Source: Thermosporothrix hazakensis (lineage in GTDB: Bacteria; Chloroflexota; Ktedonobacteria; Ktedonobacterales; Ktedonobacteraceae). Taken from it: a stretch of 64,000 nt of DNA. This document shows, piece by piece, positions 16,826-25,241 of this stretch (positions are counted from its first letter, which is position 1; each line of letters starts with the position of its first letter). The stretch spans positions 124,001-188,000 of the forward strand of contig NZ_QKUF01000007.1 of assembly GCF_003253565.1 (NCBI RefSeq), in the 5' to 3' direction. The position numbers and the translations under genes are program-made. Under the pieces are notes generated by a model. The model was not told the DNA's origin. It did no database searches and saw nothing but the letters and a program-made list of their open reading frames with translations.

Positions 16826-18076
16826 GTGGCTAATAAAAAAAGAAAATACATTGATACGCCTGATGAGCAGCAAGAACAGGCAAAGAAGAAACTGACTGAA
16901 GGTCTTTTTCGTAAAAGCAATCGTCCGACGAACTTCCGAGAGCTTGGAGAAAGCGCATTAAAAAATCTGCCGTCGAATATCTCGATGGTACAGAACCTGA
17001 TGCGCACCATAAACTGGAAGAGCGCACAGGAAGAGGTGCTTCAGGGTCTGAACAACACTGTTGTCATTGTTGGAAAGCCGAATACCGGTAAGAGCACGTT
17101 GTTCAACAAGCTGAAGGGCCAGAATCTCTCTCCGGTCTCTTCGCAGGTTGGAACGACGAAATCACTGGTGCGGACGGACTTTGGCCCCTTTACGCTGGTC
17201 GATACGCCGGGTCATCTCCCCGATGTAATGGAGAGTGGCATGCAGCAGGCCAGTGTGATCGTGTTTTTGATTGATGCTTCCCGCGGTTTTCAGGAAGATG
17301 ATCGGGAACTCTATTATGCTATCAAGAAGCTGAATAAGCCAACGATTGTCGCAGTGAACAAGGTTGATGCCTTGAAGAATGCCGAGGCGGGTGATCAGTT
17401 TGCAACCGAAGTTGCGGTCCTGCTCGGGGTTCCCGGCGTTATCCCCATTTCGGCGAAAAATGGCAATAATGTGGCCGAGGAACTGATTCCCGCCGTGATT
17501 GATGCAAGTCCTGAGGCAGCGCTGGCTATTGGGCGCGAGCTACCGGCGTATCGGCGCTCGGCAGCGCAACGGATTATCAGAAACTCGGCGCTTATCTCTC
17601 TGGCGGCTGGCGTTGAGCCGATCCCATTTGTGGATATTCCCATCTTGCTCGGAACACAGATTCGGCTGGTGCTTCGTCTGGCAGCACTCTATGGCGAGCC
17701 GATGGAGACCGAGGATGCGATGAAACATGCGCGCGAGCTGATTATCACGATTGCTGGCGGTCTGGGATTCCGCTATCTGGCTCAGCAGGCGGCTAAACTG
17801 GTACCGTTTGGCGGCGATTTTGTGGCCGGGGCAATTGCAGGTGCGGCGACGTGGTCTATCGGTCAGGTCGCGCTTGAATACTACGAGAGTGGCAAGAAGG
17901 TTAAGCCCACGCGTTTACGTGAGCTCTATACCAGCTTTTTCCAGCGTTTCCGCAAAGAGAAGAAGGCGGAAGAGTTGCGTAAAGAGGCTGAACGGGAGCG
18001 GTTTGATGGCCAGAAAGACCCGATTGCGGCAATGGATGAAGCCCTCAGTCAGGAAAAACACGCTGAAGAAGCCTAG
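16826..18076 (+). CDS. Era/YcjF-like GTPase with C-terminal membrane-associating region
   Basis: A 416-residue P-loop GTPase of the Era/TrmE class. G1 is IVGKPNTGKSTLFNKL near residue 79, G3 is VDTPGH, G4 is VAVNKVD and G5 is PISAKNG. The C-terminal half (SAAQRIIRNSALISLAAGVE, then two hydrophobic stretches rich in Gly/Ala, then a charged Lys/Glu coiled-coil-like tail) resembles the DUF697 region of YcjF-type proteins. The start is put at GTG 16826, behind GAGGGAAGGA, rather than the TTG at 16802. The exact cellular role is unknown. It is followed after 26 bases by an unknown gene and then tyrA. Confidence 0.8.
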   Translation: MANKKRKYIDTPDEQQEQAKKKLTEGLFRKSNRPTNFRELGESALKNLPSNISMVQNLMRTINWKSAQEEVLQGLNNTVVIVGKPNTGKSTLFNKLKGQNLSPVSSQVGTTKSLVRTDFGPFTLVDTPGHLPDVMESGMQQASVIVFLIDASRGFQEDDRELYYAIKKLNKPTIVAVNKVDALKNAEAGDQFATEVAVLLGVPGVIPISAKNGNNVAEELIPAVIDASPEAALAIGRELPAYRRSAAQRIIRNSALISLAAGVEPIPFVDIPILLGTQIRLVLRLAALYGEPMETEDAMKHARELIITIAGGLGFRYLAQQAAKLVPFGGDFVAGAIAGAATWSIGQVALEYYESGKKVKPTRLRELYTSFFQRFRKEKKAEELRKEAERERFDGQKDPIAAMDEALSQEKHAEEA

Positions 18077-18102
18077 TATGAAAGGATGGCAGAGAGGAAA
18101 GA

Positions 18103-18885
18103 ATGCTCTTCCCCTACGAGACGTATCATACCATCAATGAGCCAATTATGGCCTATTATCCGCCCGGGGAGGAGGCGCAAGCCAGGCAGATTGTGCTGAA
18201 GCTTGAAAAGGCGGCCTCGCTTCTGGGCCGGTTGTTACAGCAACCGGTACCGGAATTCGAGGTCCTGCTGGTTGCGTCAGAAGACCTTGAGGCCGCTCCA
18301 CGCGACGATATAGATGAAACGTCGTTACCTCATCCATATTGGACCGAGAGCACGACACCGCCTACGATCGTTATTCCGCTGGAAATCGATCGTATTTTCG
18401 GTGAACTGACGGCGGAAAAGTTTTCTTTTATGCTCTATCACGCGGTCGCGTTGGCCTTTTTGATGGAAGATACGCGCCCGTGGCCGGAGGATACTCCTCT
18501 CTGGGCTGATGAGTGGCAGGTTACATTTGCCGCTTTATGGCTTTCACAACAACTCGATCATGTTCAGGGAACGGTGCAGAAAGATCTGTTTGAAGAGTAT
18601 GAGGACGTTTTCGAAATAGAGCCGGATGGAAAGACACCTACTACGCTGCGTAGCTTCGATTGGTATGAAGATACGGACCCTGAAGATTATCTTGGCTTTC
18701 AGTTGATGCTAGAACAGTTTGCCGCCGACCTGTTGAGCGCCTATGGTCCGGAGATTCTCCCGCGTTTTCTCACACTCTATCGTGTTGAACGTGAACGCCT
18801 GCTGAGCGATGACGTGACATCTATGCTGGTTTCAGCGCTCGGGCCGAACAGTGAAGAATGGGTAGAGAAACTCCCATATTTTTAA
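18103..18885 (+). CDS. Unknown protein with a peptidase-like look but no HExxH
   Basis: A 260-residue acidic, soluble protein that I cannot assign. Its layout recalls the M48/peptidase-MA-type proteins that scan for HExxH after an IVIPLE-type strand. Here the corresponding helix reads MLYHAVALAFLM, so no zinc motif is present. The ATG at 18103 follows GAGGAAAG at normal spacing. It lies between the GTPase and tyrA with gaps of 26 and 35 bases, so one operon is likely and a link to the GTPase is more natural than to tyrosine synthesis. The peptidase resemblance is weak. Confidence 0.6.
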   Translation: MLFPYETYHTINEPIMAYYPPGEEAQARQIVLKLEKAASLLGRLLQQPVPEFEVLLVASEDLEAAPRDDIDETSLPHPYWTESTTPPTIVIPLEIDRIFGELTAEKFSFMLYHAVALAFLMEDTRPWPEDTPLWADEWQVTFAALWLSQQLDHVQGTVQKDLFEEYEDVFEIEPDGKTPTTLRSFDWYEDTDPEDYLGFQLMLEQFAADLLSAYGPEILPRFLTLYRVERERLLSDDVTSMLVSALGPNSEEWVEKLPYF

Positions 18886-18920
18886 TTGTACGAACCATCG
18901 ACGAGTGAAGGGGAGCAGTC

Positions 18921-19820
18921 ATGTTTACTCGTGTTGCTATTATTGGCCTGGGATTGATCGGGGGATCTATCGGGCTGGCTTTACGCAGGTCAGGAGCGGC
19001 ATCTGAGGTTGTGGGCTATGATCTGGGAAAAGGGGTCAGTGATCATGCTCGCAGAATCGGGGCAATTGAACAGGCATATACGGCCCTCCCCGACGCGGTT
19101 CGAGGCGCGGATCTGGTCGTTCTGGCGACACCTGTTGGGGCGATGCATGCGCTGTTACAGGACCTTGCCCCGGCTCTGACTCCCGGGACGGTTGTGACCG
19201 ATGTCGCCAGTACAAAGAGGCAGGTTCTCGCCTGGGCTGAAAAGTTTCTTCCTTCTTCTGTGGCGTTTGTGGGTGGGCATCCGATGGCAGGGAAGGAACT
19301 GAGCGGTGTTGAGGCGGCAGATCCCGATCTCTTCTGTGGACGGGTGTACTGTCTGACGCCAACCGCACAGACGAACCCCGCCGCGTTAGAGATGGTCACT
19401 ACCATGATTCACGCCCTGGGTGCCCGCGTTCGCTTTCTGGATCCCGCTGAGCACGACAAGCAGGTTGCCTGTATCAGCCATCTGCCGTTTCTGGCATCGA
19501 CAGCGCTGGTCCAGACCGTGGCGAATTCGCCTGCATGGGGAGAGATGGCGCTTCTGGCGTCTAGCGGCTTCAGAGATGTCACGCGACTGGCTGCCGGGAA
19601 TTCCCAGATGTATCGAGATATTTGCCTGACCAATGGTGAAGCTATAGTGCAATGCCTGGATGATTATATTGAGACATTGCAGACGTTACGTTCTATGGTT
19701 GCTGCGGGCGATCGTACTATTGAGAATGTTTTTGTTGAAGCTCAACAGGAACGCCTGCGCTGGCAAGCATCGCATGATCAGGCTGAGCCCAATTGTGGCG
19801 GAAATGGAAAGAAAAGCTAA
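18921..19820 (+). CDS. tyrA: Prephenate (or arogenate) dehydrogenase
   Basis: A 299-residue TyrA that would oxidise prephenate with NAD(P) to 4-hydroxyphenylpyruvate in tyrosine synthesis. The N-terminal Rossmann motif IIGLGLIGGSIGLALRRSG, the DVASTKRQVL loop, the catalytic-region GGHPMAGKELSGVEAA and the later HDKQVACISHLPFLAS are all family marks. There is no C-terminal ACT domain, so feedback control by tyrosine through ACT is not expected. The ATG at 18921 follows AAGGGGAG. It is the last gene of the three-gene run; a tRNA-His follows. Confidence 0.92.
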   Translation: MFTRVAIIGLGLIGGSIGLALRRSGAASEVVGYDLGKGVSDHARRIGAIEQAYTALPDAVRGADLVVLATPVGAMHALLQDLAPALTPGTVVTDVASTKRQVLAWAEKFLPSSVAFVGGHPMAGKELSGVEAADPDLFCGRVYCLTPTAQTNPAALEMVTTMIHALGARVRFLDPAEHDKQVACISHLPFLASTALVQTVANSPAWGEMALLASSGFRDVTRLAAGNSQMYRDICLTNGEAIVQCLDDYIETLQTLRSMVAAGDRTIENVFVEAQQERLRWQASHDQAEPNCGGNGKKS

Positions 19821-19838
19821 AATTTTTTCCGAAACCTA

Positions 19839-19867
19839 TTGACAAGCCGCGACACTTCCGCTATACT
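19839..19867 (+). promoter_or_regulatory. Consensus promoter for tRNA-His
   Basis: TTGACA (19839-19844), 17-base spacer, TATACT (19862-19867), 29 bases upstream of the tRNA. Confidence 0.85.
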
Positions 19868-19895
19868 GACGGTGCGTTAAGCGAATGCGACGTGT

Positions 19896-19969
19896 GGTGG
19901 CCGTAGCTCAATAGGCAGAGCTCTGGATTGTGGCTCCAGCGGTTGTGGGTTCGAGCCCCATCGGTCACC
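19896..19969 (+). tRNA. tRNA-His (anticodon GTG)
   Basis: A full cloverleaf can be folded. The acceptor is GTGGCCG/CGGTCAC, the D-stem GCTC/GAGC, the anticodon stem CTGGA/TCCAG with loop TTGTGGC (anticodon GTG at 19930-19932), and the T-arm GTGGG-TTCGAGC-CCCAT. The base before the acceptor is G (19896) and faces C73 (19969), the G-1:C73 pair specific to tRNA-His. CCA is not encoded. Confidence 0.95.
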
Positions 19970-19974
19970 CCGAC

Positions 19975-20009
19975 AATCTGACCTCACCTGCGAGGTCAGA
20001 TTTTTTTTA
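19975..20009 (+). terminator. Intrinsic terminator after tRNA-His
   Basis: AATCTGACCTC (19975-19985) pairs perfectly with GAGGTCAGATT (19992-20002), followed by a run of T. Confidence 0.92.
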
Positions 20010-20170
20010 TCCTCTGATATTCCTCCATTTCTATGAGCATTGATGACAGTTTTGCGACAATTTCGCGATATCGTTGTGACATCTCACGAGTATAGTTATC
20101 ACTGTCAGGATAAACAAAGAGAGAAATTAAGCGAGCACTGTTTTTATAAAGAACGATATAGGTGAAAGAG

Positions 20171-20707
20171 ATGACGCAATATCATCAGGAATGGAGAGAC
20201 CGGTTCGAGGCACCGGAACAACAGTACGAACGCCAGTATGTCGCGCAGCAGCAACAACAGGTGGTGCCGCCAGTACAGACCTATGTACCTATCTATACGG
20301 TCTCTACCCCTCGTGGCGAGAGCGAAACCCGCCTGCTGGCCGTGGGAAGCTATATGCTGGGTTGGTTCTCCGGGATCGTTTGCCTCTTCTTTGGTCACCG
20401 AAACCCATTCGTGCGTTTCCATGCGTTGCAGTCCACGTTGTTCTTTGGGCTGGCGACACTCTTTGATGTGGCCTTCGTGACGATGTTTGGCTTGTTCGAT
20501 CGTTGGGATCTATTCCCGCGTGGTTTCCTGGGTGGATTCTATGCGTTAGCTCTATTCTTTACGTTCCTGATCGTCAATATGCTTGTCTTCATTGGCTGGA
20601 TTGTTGGCATTGTTCAGGCTGCCCGAGGCGAGTATTATAAGTTCCCGGTCGTCGGAAATATCGCAGCAAAAGCCTCTTCCGACGGCGCAATAGCAGACGT
20701 CAAGTAG
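20171..20707 (+). CDS. DUF4870/Tic20-like small membrane protein
   Basis: A 178-residue protein. A Gln/Glu-rich soluble N-terminus of about 55 residues (with five consecutive Gln) precedes three or four transmembrane segments. The marks AVGSYMLGWFSGIVCLFFG and FVRFHALQSTLFFGL are typical of DUF4870-type proteins, whose function is unknown. It ends with a short Tyr/Lys segment and soluble tail. GTG 20162 is an alternative start; ATG 20171 sits 7 bases after AGGTG and is preferred. A strong terminator follows, so it is probably monocistronic. Confidence 0.75.
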   Translation: MTQYHQEWRDRFEAPEQQYERQYVAQQQQQVVPPVQTYVPIYTVSTPRGESETRLLAVGSYMLGWFSGIVCLFFGHRNPFVRFHALQSTLFFGLATLFDVAFVTMFGLFDRWDLFPRGFLGGFYALALFFTFLIVNMLVFIGWIVGIVQAARGEYYKFPVVGNIAAKASSDGAIADVK

Positions 20708-20760
20708 CCAGATAAAGCAGTAAGATAGAACCCTTTTTCGCTTGTGGTGTGTTCACGTGT

Positions 20761-20815
20761 GAAGAATGCTGTTCCCTTTGCGCCTCCATCAACAGGAAAC
20801 AGCATTCTTCTTTTT
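20761..20815 (+). terminator. Intrinsic terminator after the DUF4870-like gene
   Basis: GAAGAATGCTGTTCC (20761-20775) pairs with GGAAACAGCATTCTTC (20795-20810) with one bulge, then TTTTT. Confidence 0.85.
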
Positions 20816-20833
20816 CTCCCTCCGGATAAAAGA

Positions 20834-20866
20834 AACTCTCCCGATATTAGATATTATGGGAGAGTT
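20834..20866 (-). terminator. Intrinsic terminator of the tyrosine phosphatase gene
   Basis: AACTCTCCC (20834-20842) and GGGAGAGTT (20858-20866) are perfect inverted repeats. Read on the minus strand they are followed by TCTTTTAT. Confidence 0.65.
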
Positions 20867-20880
20867 GTTATGCGTAGTAC

Positions 20881-21993
20881 TCAGTCTTCTAGTAGTATCT
20901 CCTGAAGCCGGAGACGGTCATTGTGGGTAAGCTGCATACATTGCTCAAAGTAGGTATCCAGTGTACCATAGCGCTGTTTGATTGCATTGAGCGTCATGAT
21001 AAGATACTCACGCCGTACTTCCAGCATCGTGCCGATAAATTCAATGGTCTGCGGGTTGTTAAGGAGAGCGCCGAGCATGGTCAGCATTTTCTGATTGGCA
21101 TCGCGTCGATAGACCGTACTGAGCTCATAGTCATCCAGAACAATGCTCTCCGGTACTCCAAGTGCCAGAAGCAGCAAGGCCGAGGCAAAGCCGGTACGAT
21201 CCTTTCCGGCGGTACAGTGGTGAACCAGCGGATGGTTTGCCTGATCGAGTATAGTTTTGAAGAAGGTGGCAAAGGCCGGAATACAGGACTCTGTAATTGC
21301 CATTTCCACCGTCAGGTTCGACATAAAGTCGGTTGCGGAACCGAATTGACCTGACTCAGCCGCCTGAATGAATTTCACCATATCGAATGTGATGCCGGGT
21401 GAGTCTTGCAGGACTGGAACATGCACATAGCGGGTTCCATTCAGCGCTGGATCTGGTTTGCGACTGACCTCGATATCGGAACGGTGGTCATAAATCAACT
21501 GAAGGCCCGAGCGCAACAGGAACTGTTTGTCCTTTTCCGTAAGCTCAGCAAGCTCTTCCGACCGAAAGATGTGTCCCCACTTAACGCGGCGACCATCACG
21601 GGTCTTATAGCCACCAAGATCGCGAAAATTCGAGCAGCCTTCAAGCATCAGGCGGCGCTCTGCAATGGTGATTCCCTGCCCATTTTCTGGAACGAGACGG
21701 AAATAGATACGGGTGGTCGGGTCCGGGTCATCAATGACAATGGATGTGTTGCCGGTAATGTGTGTCAGCAAGGTTCCCTGTTGCTCGATATTGTCAGGGG
21801 ATGTGCTCCAATAGAGGGAGAGCATCTCGGGGGCCGAGCACCAGGAAATGCGTAATTTCCCGTCTTCGGTGCGCTCTACCTCTGCTTCCATCTCTCGTGA
21901 GGTGCGGCGCGGAAGAGGTGAATTGGTGGAACAAACTCCTAACAGGAGAAAAAGGAACAGGAATGAACCTTTCGCAAGCGTGCTTTTCTTCAT
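20881..21993 (-). CDS. Exported tyrosine-protein phosphatase (PTP, Y_phosphatase3 type)
   Basis: A 370-residue protein. The N-terminus MKKSTLAKGSFLFLFLLLG is a signal sequence ending in LLGVCS; the residue before Cys is Val, so lipid attachment by a standard lipobox is doubtful. After a beta-rich region (residues 30-105) comes the catalytic domain, from CSNFRDLGGYKTRDGR and WGHIFRSEEL to the P-loop HHCTAGKDRTGFASAL (C-x5-R). This is the hallmark of the MptpB/Y_phosphatase3 family, which act on phosphotyrosine, phosphoserine or phosphoinositides. The start is ATG 21993 with AAGGA upstream; an upstream start at 22026 is possible. It is downstream of the LLM gene, same strand, with a 145-base gap. 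Confidence 0.87.
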   Translation of the reverse strand: MKKSTLAKGSFLFLFLLLGVCSTNSPLPRRTSREMEAEVERTEDGKLRISWCSAPEMLSLYWSTSPDNIEQQGTLLTHITGNTSIVIDDPDPTTRIYFRLVPENGQGITIAERRLMLEGCSNFRDLGGYKTRDGRRVKWGHIFRSEELAELTEKDKQFLLRSGLQLIYDHRSDIEVSRKPDPALNGTRYVHVPVLQDSPGITFDMVKFIQAAESGQFGSATDFMSNLTVEMAITESCIPAFATFFKTILDQANHPLVHHCTAGKDRTGFASALLLLALGVPESIVLDDYELSTVYRRDANQKMLTMLGALLNNPQTIEFIGTMLEVRREYLIMTLNAIKQRYGTLDTYFEQCMQLTHNDRLRLQEILLED

Positions 21994-22138
21994 CTTTTTT
22001 CCTTGACTGATGATGTACGTGCTCAACCGGGCGGAAAGAGGTGAAGCCCTGCAAAGAGGGAATGTCTCTTGAAGGGAGAGGAAAATAAGCGAGTGGGAGC
22101 AGCATTTCTATACTACTCCCAACAAAAATGCTTCTTCG

Positions 22139-22942
22139 TTAGCGTCCGGAGCGGCTGTCACGCCAGCGGACCAGTCGTTTGATCGCATCGAAGTCCCAGG
22201 GGGCCTGCATGCCCAGGATGAGATGGGTGACGCCAGCCTCAACCAGAGCGTCTCTGGCTTCGTCGCTGTCGTTTGCTCCGGTTCCAGCACTGCGCTCAAT
22301 TTCAGCAGGGTCTCGCCCAACCTCTTTGCACCAGTTGTCAAGCACTTCCATTTTATGCTTTAGCGTAGCGGCATCGCCAAATCCGTGCCACATCTGGGCA
22401 TATTTGGCTGTTATGCGGAGTGTCTTTTTCTCACCACTGCCGCCAATCAGGATAGGAAGTGGTTGCTGAATCGGTTTGGGCACGTCAACTTCCCAGCGAT
22501 GCAGAATGGTGGGGATGGCCTCTTCGAGCGCTTGCAGGCGGCTGCCCGCTGTTCCGAACTCATAGCCATATTCTGTATAGTCTCGTTCGAACCAGCCCGC
22601 GCCCAGCCCGAGAATCAGGCGCCCATTTGAGATATGGTCGACTGTCTTTGCCATATCTGCCAGTAGAGAAGGATTGCGATAGGTATTGCAGGTGACAAGA
22701 CAACCAATTTTGGCGCGGGAAGTGAGGGTTGCCATTGCCGTGAGAAGTGTCCAACCCTCAAAGTGGTTGCCCTGGGGATCACCATAGAGAGGGAAGAAGT
22801 GATCCCAGTTCCAGATAGTATCAACACCAAGATCTTCGATACGACGTACCGCATCAGCATAGTCCTGGTATGTCGTATGTTGGGGCTGCATCTGAACCCC
22901 TACACGAATAGGATAAGGATACTTGGTCTGTAGTGTTGCCAC
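22139..22942 (-). CDS. LLM-class (luciferase-like, probably F420-dependent) oxidoreductase
   Basis: A 267-residue TIM-barrel flavin/F420 enzyme. Marks are RVGVQMQPQHTTYQDY, then DTIWNWDHFFPLYG, the strand-loop [20 protein letters not shown] and LILGLGAGWFERDYTEYG, closest to putative F420-dependent LLM oxidoreductases. The substrate is unknown. The frame extends upstream to 23140, but GTG 22942 has AAAGGA about 10 bases before it and fits the family's N-terminus; the longer reading has no homology-like content. It has its own promoter (22993-23022) and a small perfect hairpin (AGGTGT/ACACCT, 22973-22987) in the leader. Confidence 0.85.
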   Translation of the reverse strand: MATLQTKYPYPIRVGVQMQPQHTTYQDYADAVRRIEDLGVDTIWNWDHFFPLYGDPQGNHFEGWTLLTAMATLTSRAKIGCLVTCNTYRNPSLLADMAKTVDHISNGRLILGLGAGWFERDYTEYGYEFGTAGSRLQALEEAIPTILHRWEVDVPKPIQQPLPILIGGSGEKKTLRITAKYAQMWHGFGDAATLKHKMEVLDNWCKEVGRDPAEIERSAGTGANDSDEARDALVEAGVTHLILGMQAPWDFDAIKRLVRWRDSRSGR

Positions 22943-22992
22943 GCCACGACATCCTTTCTCTGTTGTAAATTCAGGTGTGAAACACCTTCTTG

Positions 22993-23022
22993 ATTGTAGG
23001 CACATTCTGTGTATGCTTGCAA
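22993..23022 (-). promoter_or_regulatory. Promoter for the LLM oxidoreductase gene
   Basis: On the minus strand TTGCAA (23022-23017), 18-base spacer, TACAAT (22998-22993). Confidence 0.65.
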
Positions 23023-23036
23023 GGTGTAGCATTTTG

Positions 23037-23065
23037 TTGACCGCCCGCAGCGGGTATGCTACACT
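23037..23065 (+). promoter_or_regulatory. Promoter for the orphan ABC ATPase gene
   Basis: TTGACC (23037-23042), 17-base spacer, TACACT (23060-23065), 38 bases before the ATG. It is back-to-back with the divergent LLM promoter. Confidence 0.6.
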
Positions 23066-23103
23066 GTTATAGATATATTGTCTCATTTGGAAAGAGCGAA
23101 GGC

Positions 23104-23904
23104 ATGGAATTGAGAGGGAGTAAGAAAACGGTGACAACACAAGAGCCGGCGATTGTACTGGACAATGTGAGCATTGAACTGGGGGGACGCTCCATCCTGC
23201 GTGATATGAGTATGACTATCAATGCCGGGGAGTTTGTCGTTGTTCTGGGACCAAATGGAGCGGGGAAGAGTACGCTCTTGAAGCTGTTGCTCGGGCTTAT
23301 CAAGCCTGCCGGTGGTACTGTTCGTGTGCTAGGACAGCAACCACGAACGGGCAACCGAGCCATTGGCTATGCTCCCCAGCATCGCACGCTTGAAGTCGAG
23401 CTGGCGTTGCGGGCGCGTGATCTGGTTGGGTTGGGGCTCGACGGGCATCGATGGGGAATCGGCTGGCCGAGCAAGCAGCGGGACGCAAAAGTCAACCAGG
23501 CGCTCAAAGAGGTTGATGCGTTGCGCTTTGCTGAAGCGCCCGTCGGTCAGCTCTCAGGTGGCGAGCAACAGCGTTTGCTCATTGCTCAGGCTCTCTTGAG
23601 TGATCCACAGCTATTGTTGCTTGACGAGCCGCTGTCCAATCTGGACATTGCTCATCAACAGGAAATTGTGTCGGTTGTGGCCGAGGTCAGTCGGGCGCGT
23701 AACGTCACCGTCCTGCTGGTGGCTCATGATATTAACCCGCTGCTCCCGGTGGTGGATCGCGTTATTTACATCGCAAATGGTCAGAGCATGATTGGGAAGC
23801 CAGACGAAGTGATTACCTCTGAGCAGTTGAGCAGGCTGTATGGAGTGCCTGTTGAGGTTGTGCATGCGCTGGATCGAATCTTTGTTGTTGGCGCTGAGAT
23901 TTAA
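23104..23904 (+). CDS. ABC transporter ATP-binding protein (metal/ZnuC-like), orphan
   Basis: A 266-residue ABC ATPase. Walker A is VLGPNGAGKSTLLKLLLG near residue 44, the signature is QLSGGEQQRLLIAQALL near residue 147 and Walker B is LLLLDEPLSNLD near residue 170, followed by the switch histidine in LLVAHDINPLLP. The C-terminal YGVPVEVVHALDRIFVVGAE matches ATPases of the Zn/Mn (ZnuC/MntB) group. No permease or binding-protein gene is adjacent in this window; the downstream gene is an unrelated oxidoreductase after a terminator-like hairpin. Partners must be encoded elsewhere. Confidence 0.85.
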   Translation: MELRGSKKTVTTQEPAIVLDNVSIELGGRSILRDMSMTINAGEFVVVLGPNGAGKSTLLKLLLGLIKPAGGTVRVLGQQPRTGNRAIGYAPQHRTLEVELALRARDLVGLGLDGHRWGIGWPSKQRDAKVNQALKEVDALRFAEAPVGQLSGGEQQRLLIAQALLSDPQLLLLDEPLSNLDIAHQQEIVSVVAEVSRARNVTVLLVAHDINPLLPVVDRVIYIANGQSMIGKPDEVITSEQLSRLYGVPVEVVHALDRIFVVGAEI

Positions 23905-23954
23905 GCAAGAATAAAGCTGCTGCTGTGCGCTATAATGAAGAAAACAAAACTCTC

Positions 23955-24003
23955 AGCCTCGCTGACAAGTCGCTATTTCGCTTGTCATGGTGAGGCTATT
24001 TTT
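23955..24003 (+). terminator. Terminator-like hairpin between the ABC ATPase and Gfo/Idh genes
   Basis: The arms AGCCTCGCTGACAAG and CTTGTCATGGTGAGGCT pair over 13 bases with small interruptions, then ATTTTT. It ends 20 bases before the next gene's start, so it could also act as a leader element for that gene. Confidence 0.6.
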
Positions 24004-24022
24004 CGGGGGAAAGGATCTACCC

Positions 24023-25024
24023 ATGCAGGGCATGAAGCGTGAGTTTATTCGTTGGGGCATTCTTGGGACCGCTCAGATCAGCATTCGCGCTGTTGCTCCA
24101 GCTATCCAGGCCTCGACGAATGGACGGCTGGTAGCTGTTGCAAGCCGAGATCCGCAGAAGGCAGCAGATCTCTACTCGTTTGTTCCCGGCCTTCGTATCT
24201 ATGCCGATTATCAGGAACTGTTAGATGATCCCGCCATTGATGCGGTCTATATCCCATTGCCGAACAGCCTGCACGCCGAGTGGGCGATCAAAGCCGCTGA
24301 AGCGGGCAAGCATGTGCTCTGTGAAAAGCCGCTCGCGGTCACGGTTGAGGAAGCAAAAGAAATGATAGAGGCGGCCGAGGAGCACAATGTCTTGCTGATG
24401 GAAGCGTTTATGTATCGTTTTCATCCACAGATCCAGTGGGCGCTGAAGCAGATCCATGCTGGAGAAATCGGCCAGATCAAGCTGGTACGAGCCTCATTTA
24501 CTATTGATATTCGCGATGAGCCAGAGAATATTCGCCTGAAGCCAGAGCTAGCAGGTGGTTCGCTGGTTGATCTCGGGTGCTATGCGGTGAACCTCTGTCA
24601 TGCCGTCTATGGGCAGGCTCCGCGCTCAGTCAGCGCTCGGGTGCACGTTGTGAAACCGGGCGGTGTTGATCTGGCGATGGCGGCCATTCTGGACTATGGT
24701 GAAGGGCGCTACGGCTTGATCGATTCGGGTTTTGAAGGGCCAAGACGTCAGAGTGTCGAAATTGTAGGCGATCTCGGGACACTGACTATTCCGGTGCCGT
24801 TCGCGATCCGCAATATGGAAGGCATTGTTTTTGCCATGAAAAACGGGCAAATGGCGGAGCGTAATTTCCCGATGGTTGATCAGTATCAGCTACAGGTTGA
24901 GCACTTTGCTGAATGTGTGTTGACCGGGAAGGAGCCAGAGCGTAGCCTGAGTGAATCGCTTGAGAACCTCGCGACAATTGAGGCTATCTATGAGGCCGCA
25001 GGTCACGATTGGCCGATACTCTAG
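24023..25024 (+). CDS. Gfo/Idh/MocA-family NAD(P)-dependent oxidoreductase
   Basis: A 333-residue dehydrogenase. The N-terminal Rossmann fold (RWGILGTAQISIRAVAPAIQ) is followed by DAVYIPLPNSLHAEWAIKAA and the catalytic-lysine motif HVLCEKPLAVTVEEAKEMIE with MEAFMYRFHPQIQ. The order is characteristic of sugar or cyclitol dehydrogenases of the GFO/IDH/MocA family and dimeric dihydrodiol dehydrogenase. Substrate is not predictable from sequence. The ATG at 24023 has AAAGGA upstream; the ORF is open to 23987 but without a ribosome site. Confidence 0.9.
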   Translation: MQGMKREFIRWGILGTAQISIRAVAPAIQASTNGRLVAVASRDPQKAADLYSFVPGLRIYADYQELLDDPAIDAVYIPLPNSLHAEWAIKAAEAGKHVLCEKPLAVTVEEAKEMIEAAEEHNVLLMEAFMYRFHPQIQWALKQIHAGEIGQIKLVRASFTIDIRDEPENIRLKPELAGGSLVDLGCYAVNLCHAVYGQAPRSVSARVHVVKPGGVDLAMAAILDYGEGRYGLIDSGFEGPRRQSVEIVGDLGTLTIPVPFAIRNMEGIVFAMKNGQMAERNFPMVDQYQLQVEHFAECVLTGKEPERSLSESLENLATIEAIYEAAGHDWPIL

Positions 25025-25037
25025 GCGTTTTGTGTGC

Positions 25038-25078
25038 AAAGGATAGGAACAATTGCTGTTTCCTTTCCTCTTTTTTTA
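25038..25078 (+). terminator. Intrinsic terminator after the Gfo/Idh gene
   Basis: GGATAGGAAC pairs imperfectly with GTTTCCTTTCC around AATTGCT, followed by CTTTTTTT. Confidence 0.6.
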
Positions 25079-25241
25079 TTCATCCGTTGTGATTTCTGTT
25101 GCTTGTATGTGCTCTGGAGCTGTCTGCATGACAGTTGAGGGACATAGATATTTGTCGCTTTTTGTAGTATAGTGAATGTTACTGAAGGCCGTGTCTGCTT
25201 AAACAGGTATTCTGCTGAATGTCAAGCAAGGGAGACTGCTT

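Noticed and set aside
22942..23140. A longer N-terminus of the LLM oxidoreductase up to 23140
   Set aside because: The added 66 residues do not look like protein of this family, and they cover both divergent promoters; GTG 22942 has a good ribosome site.
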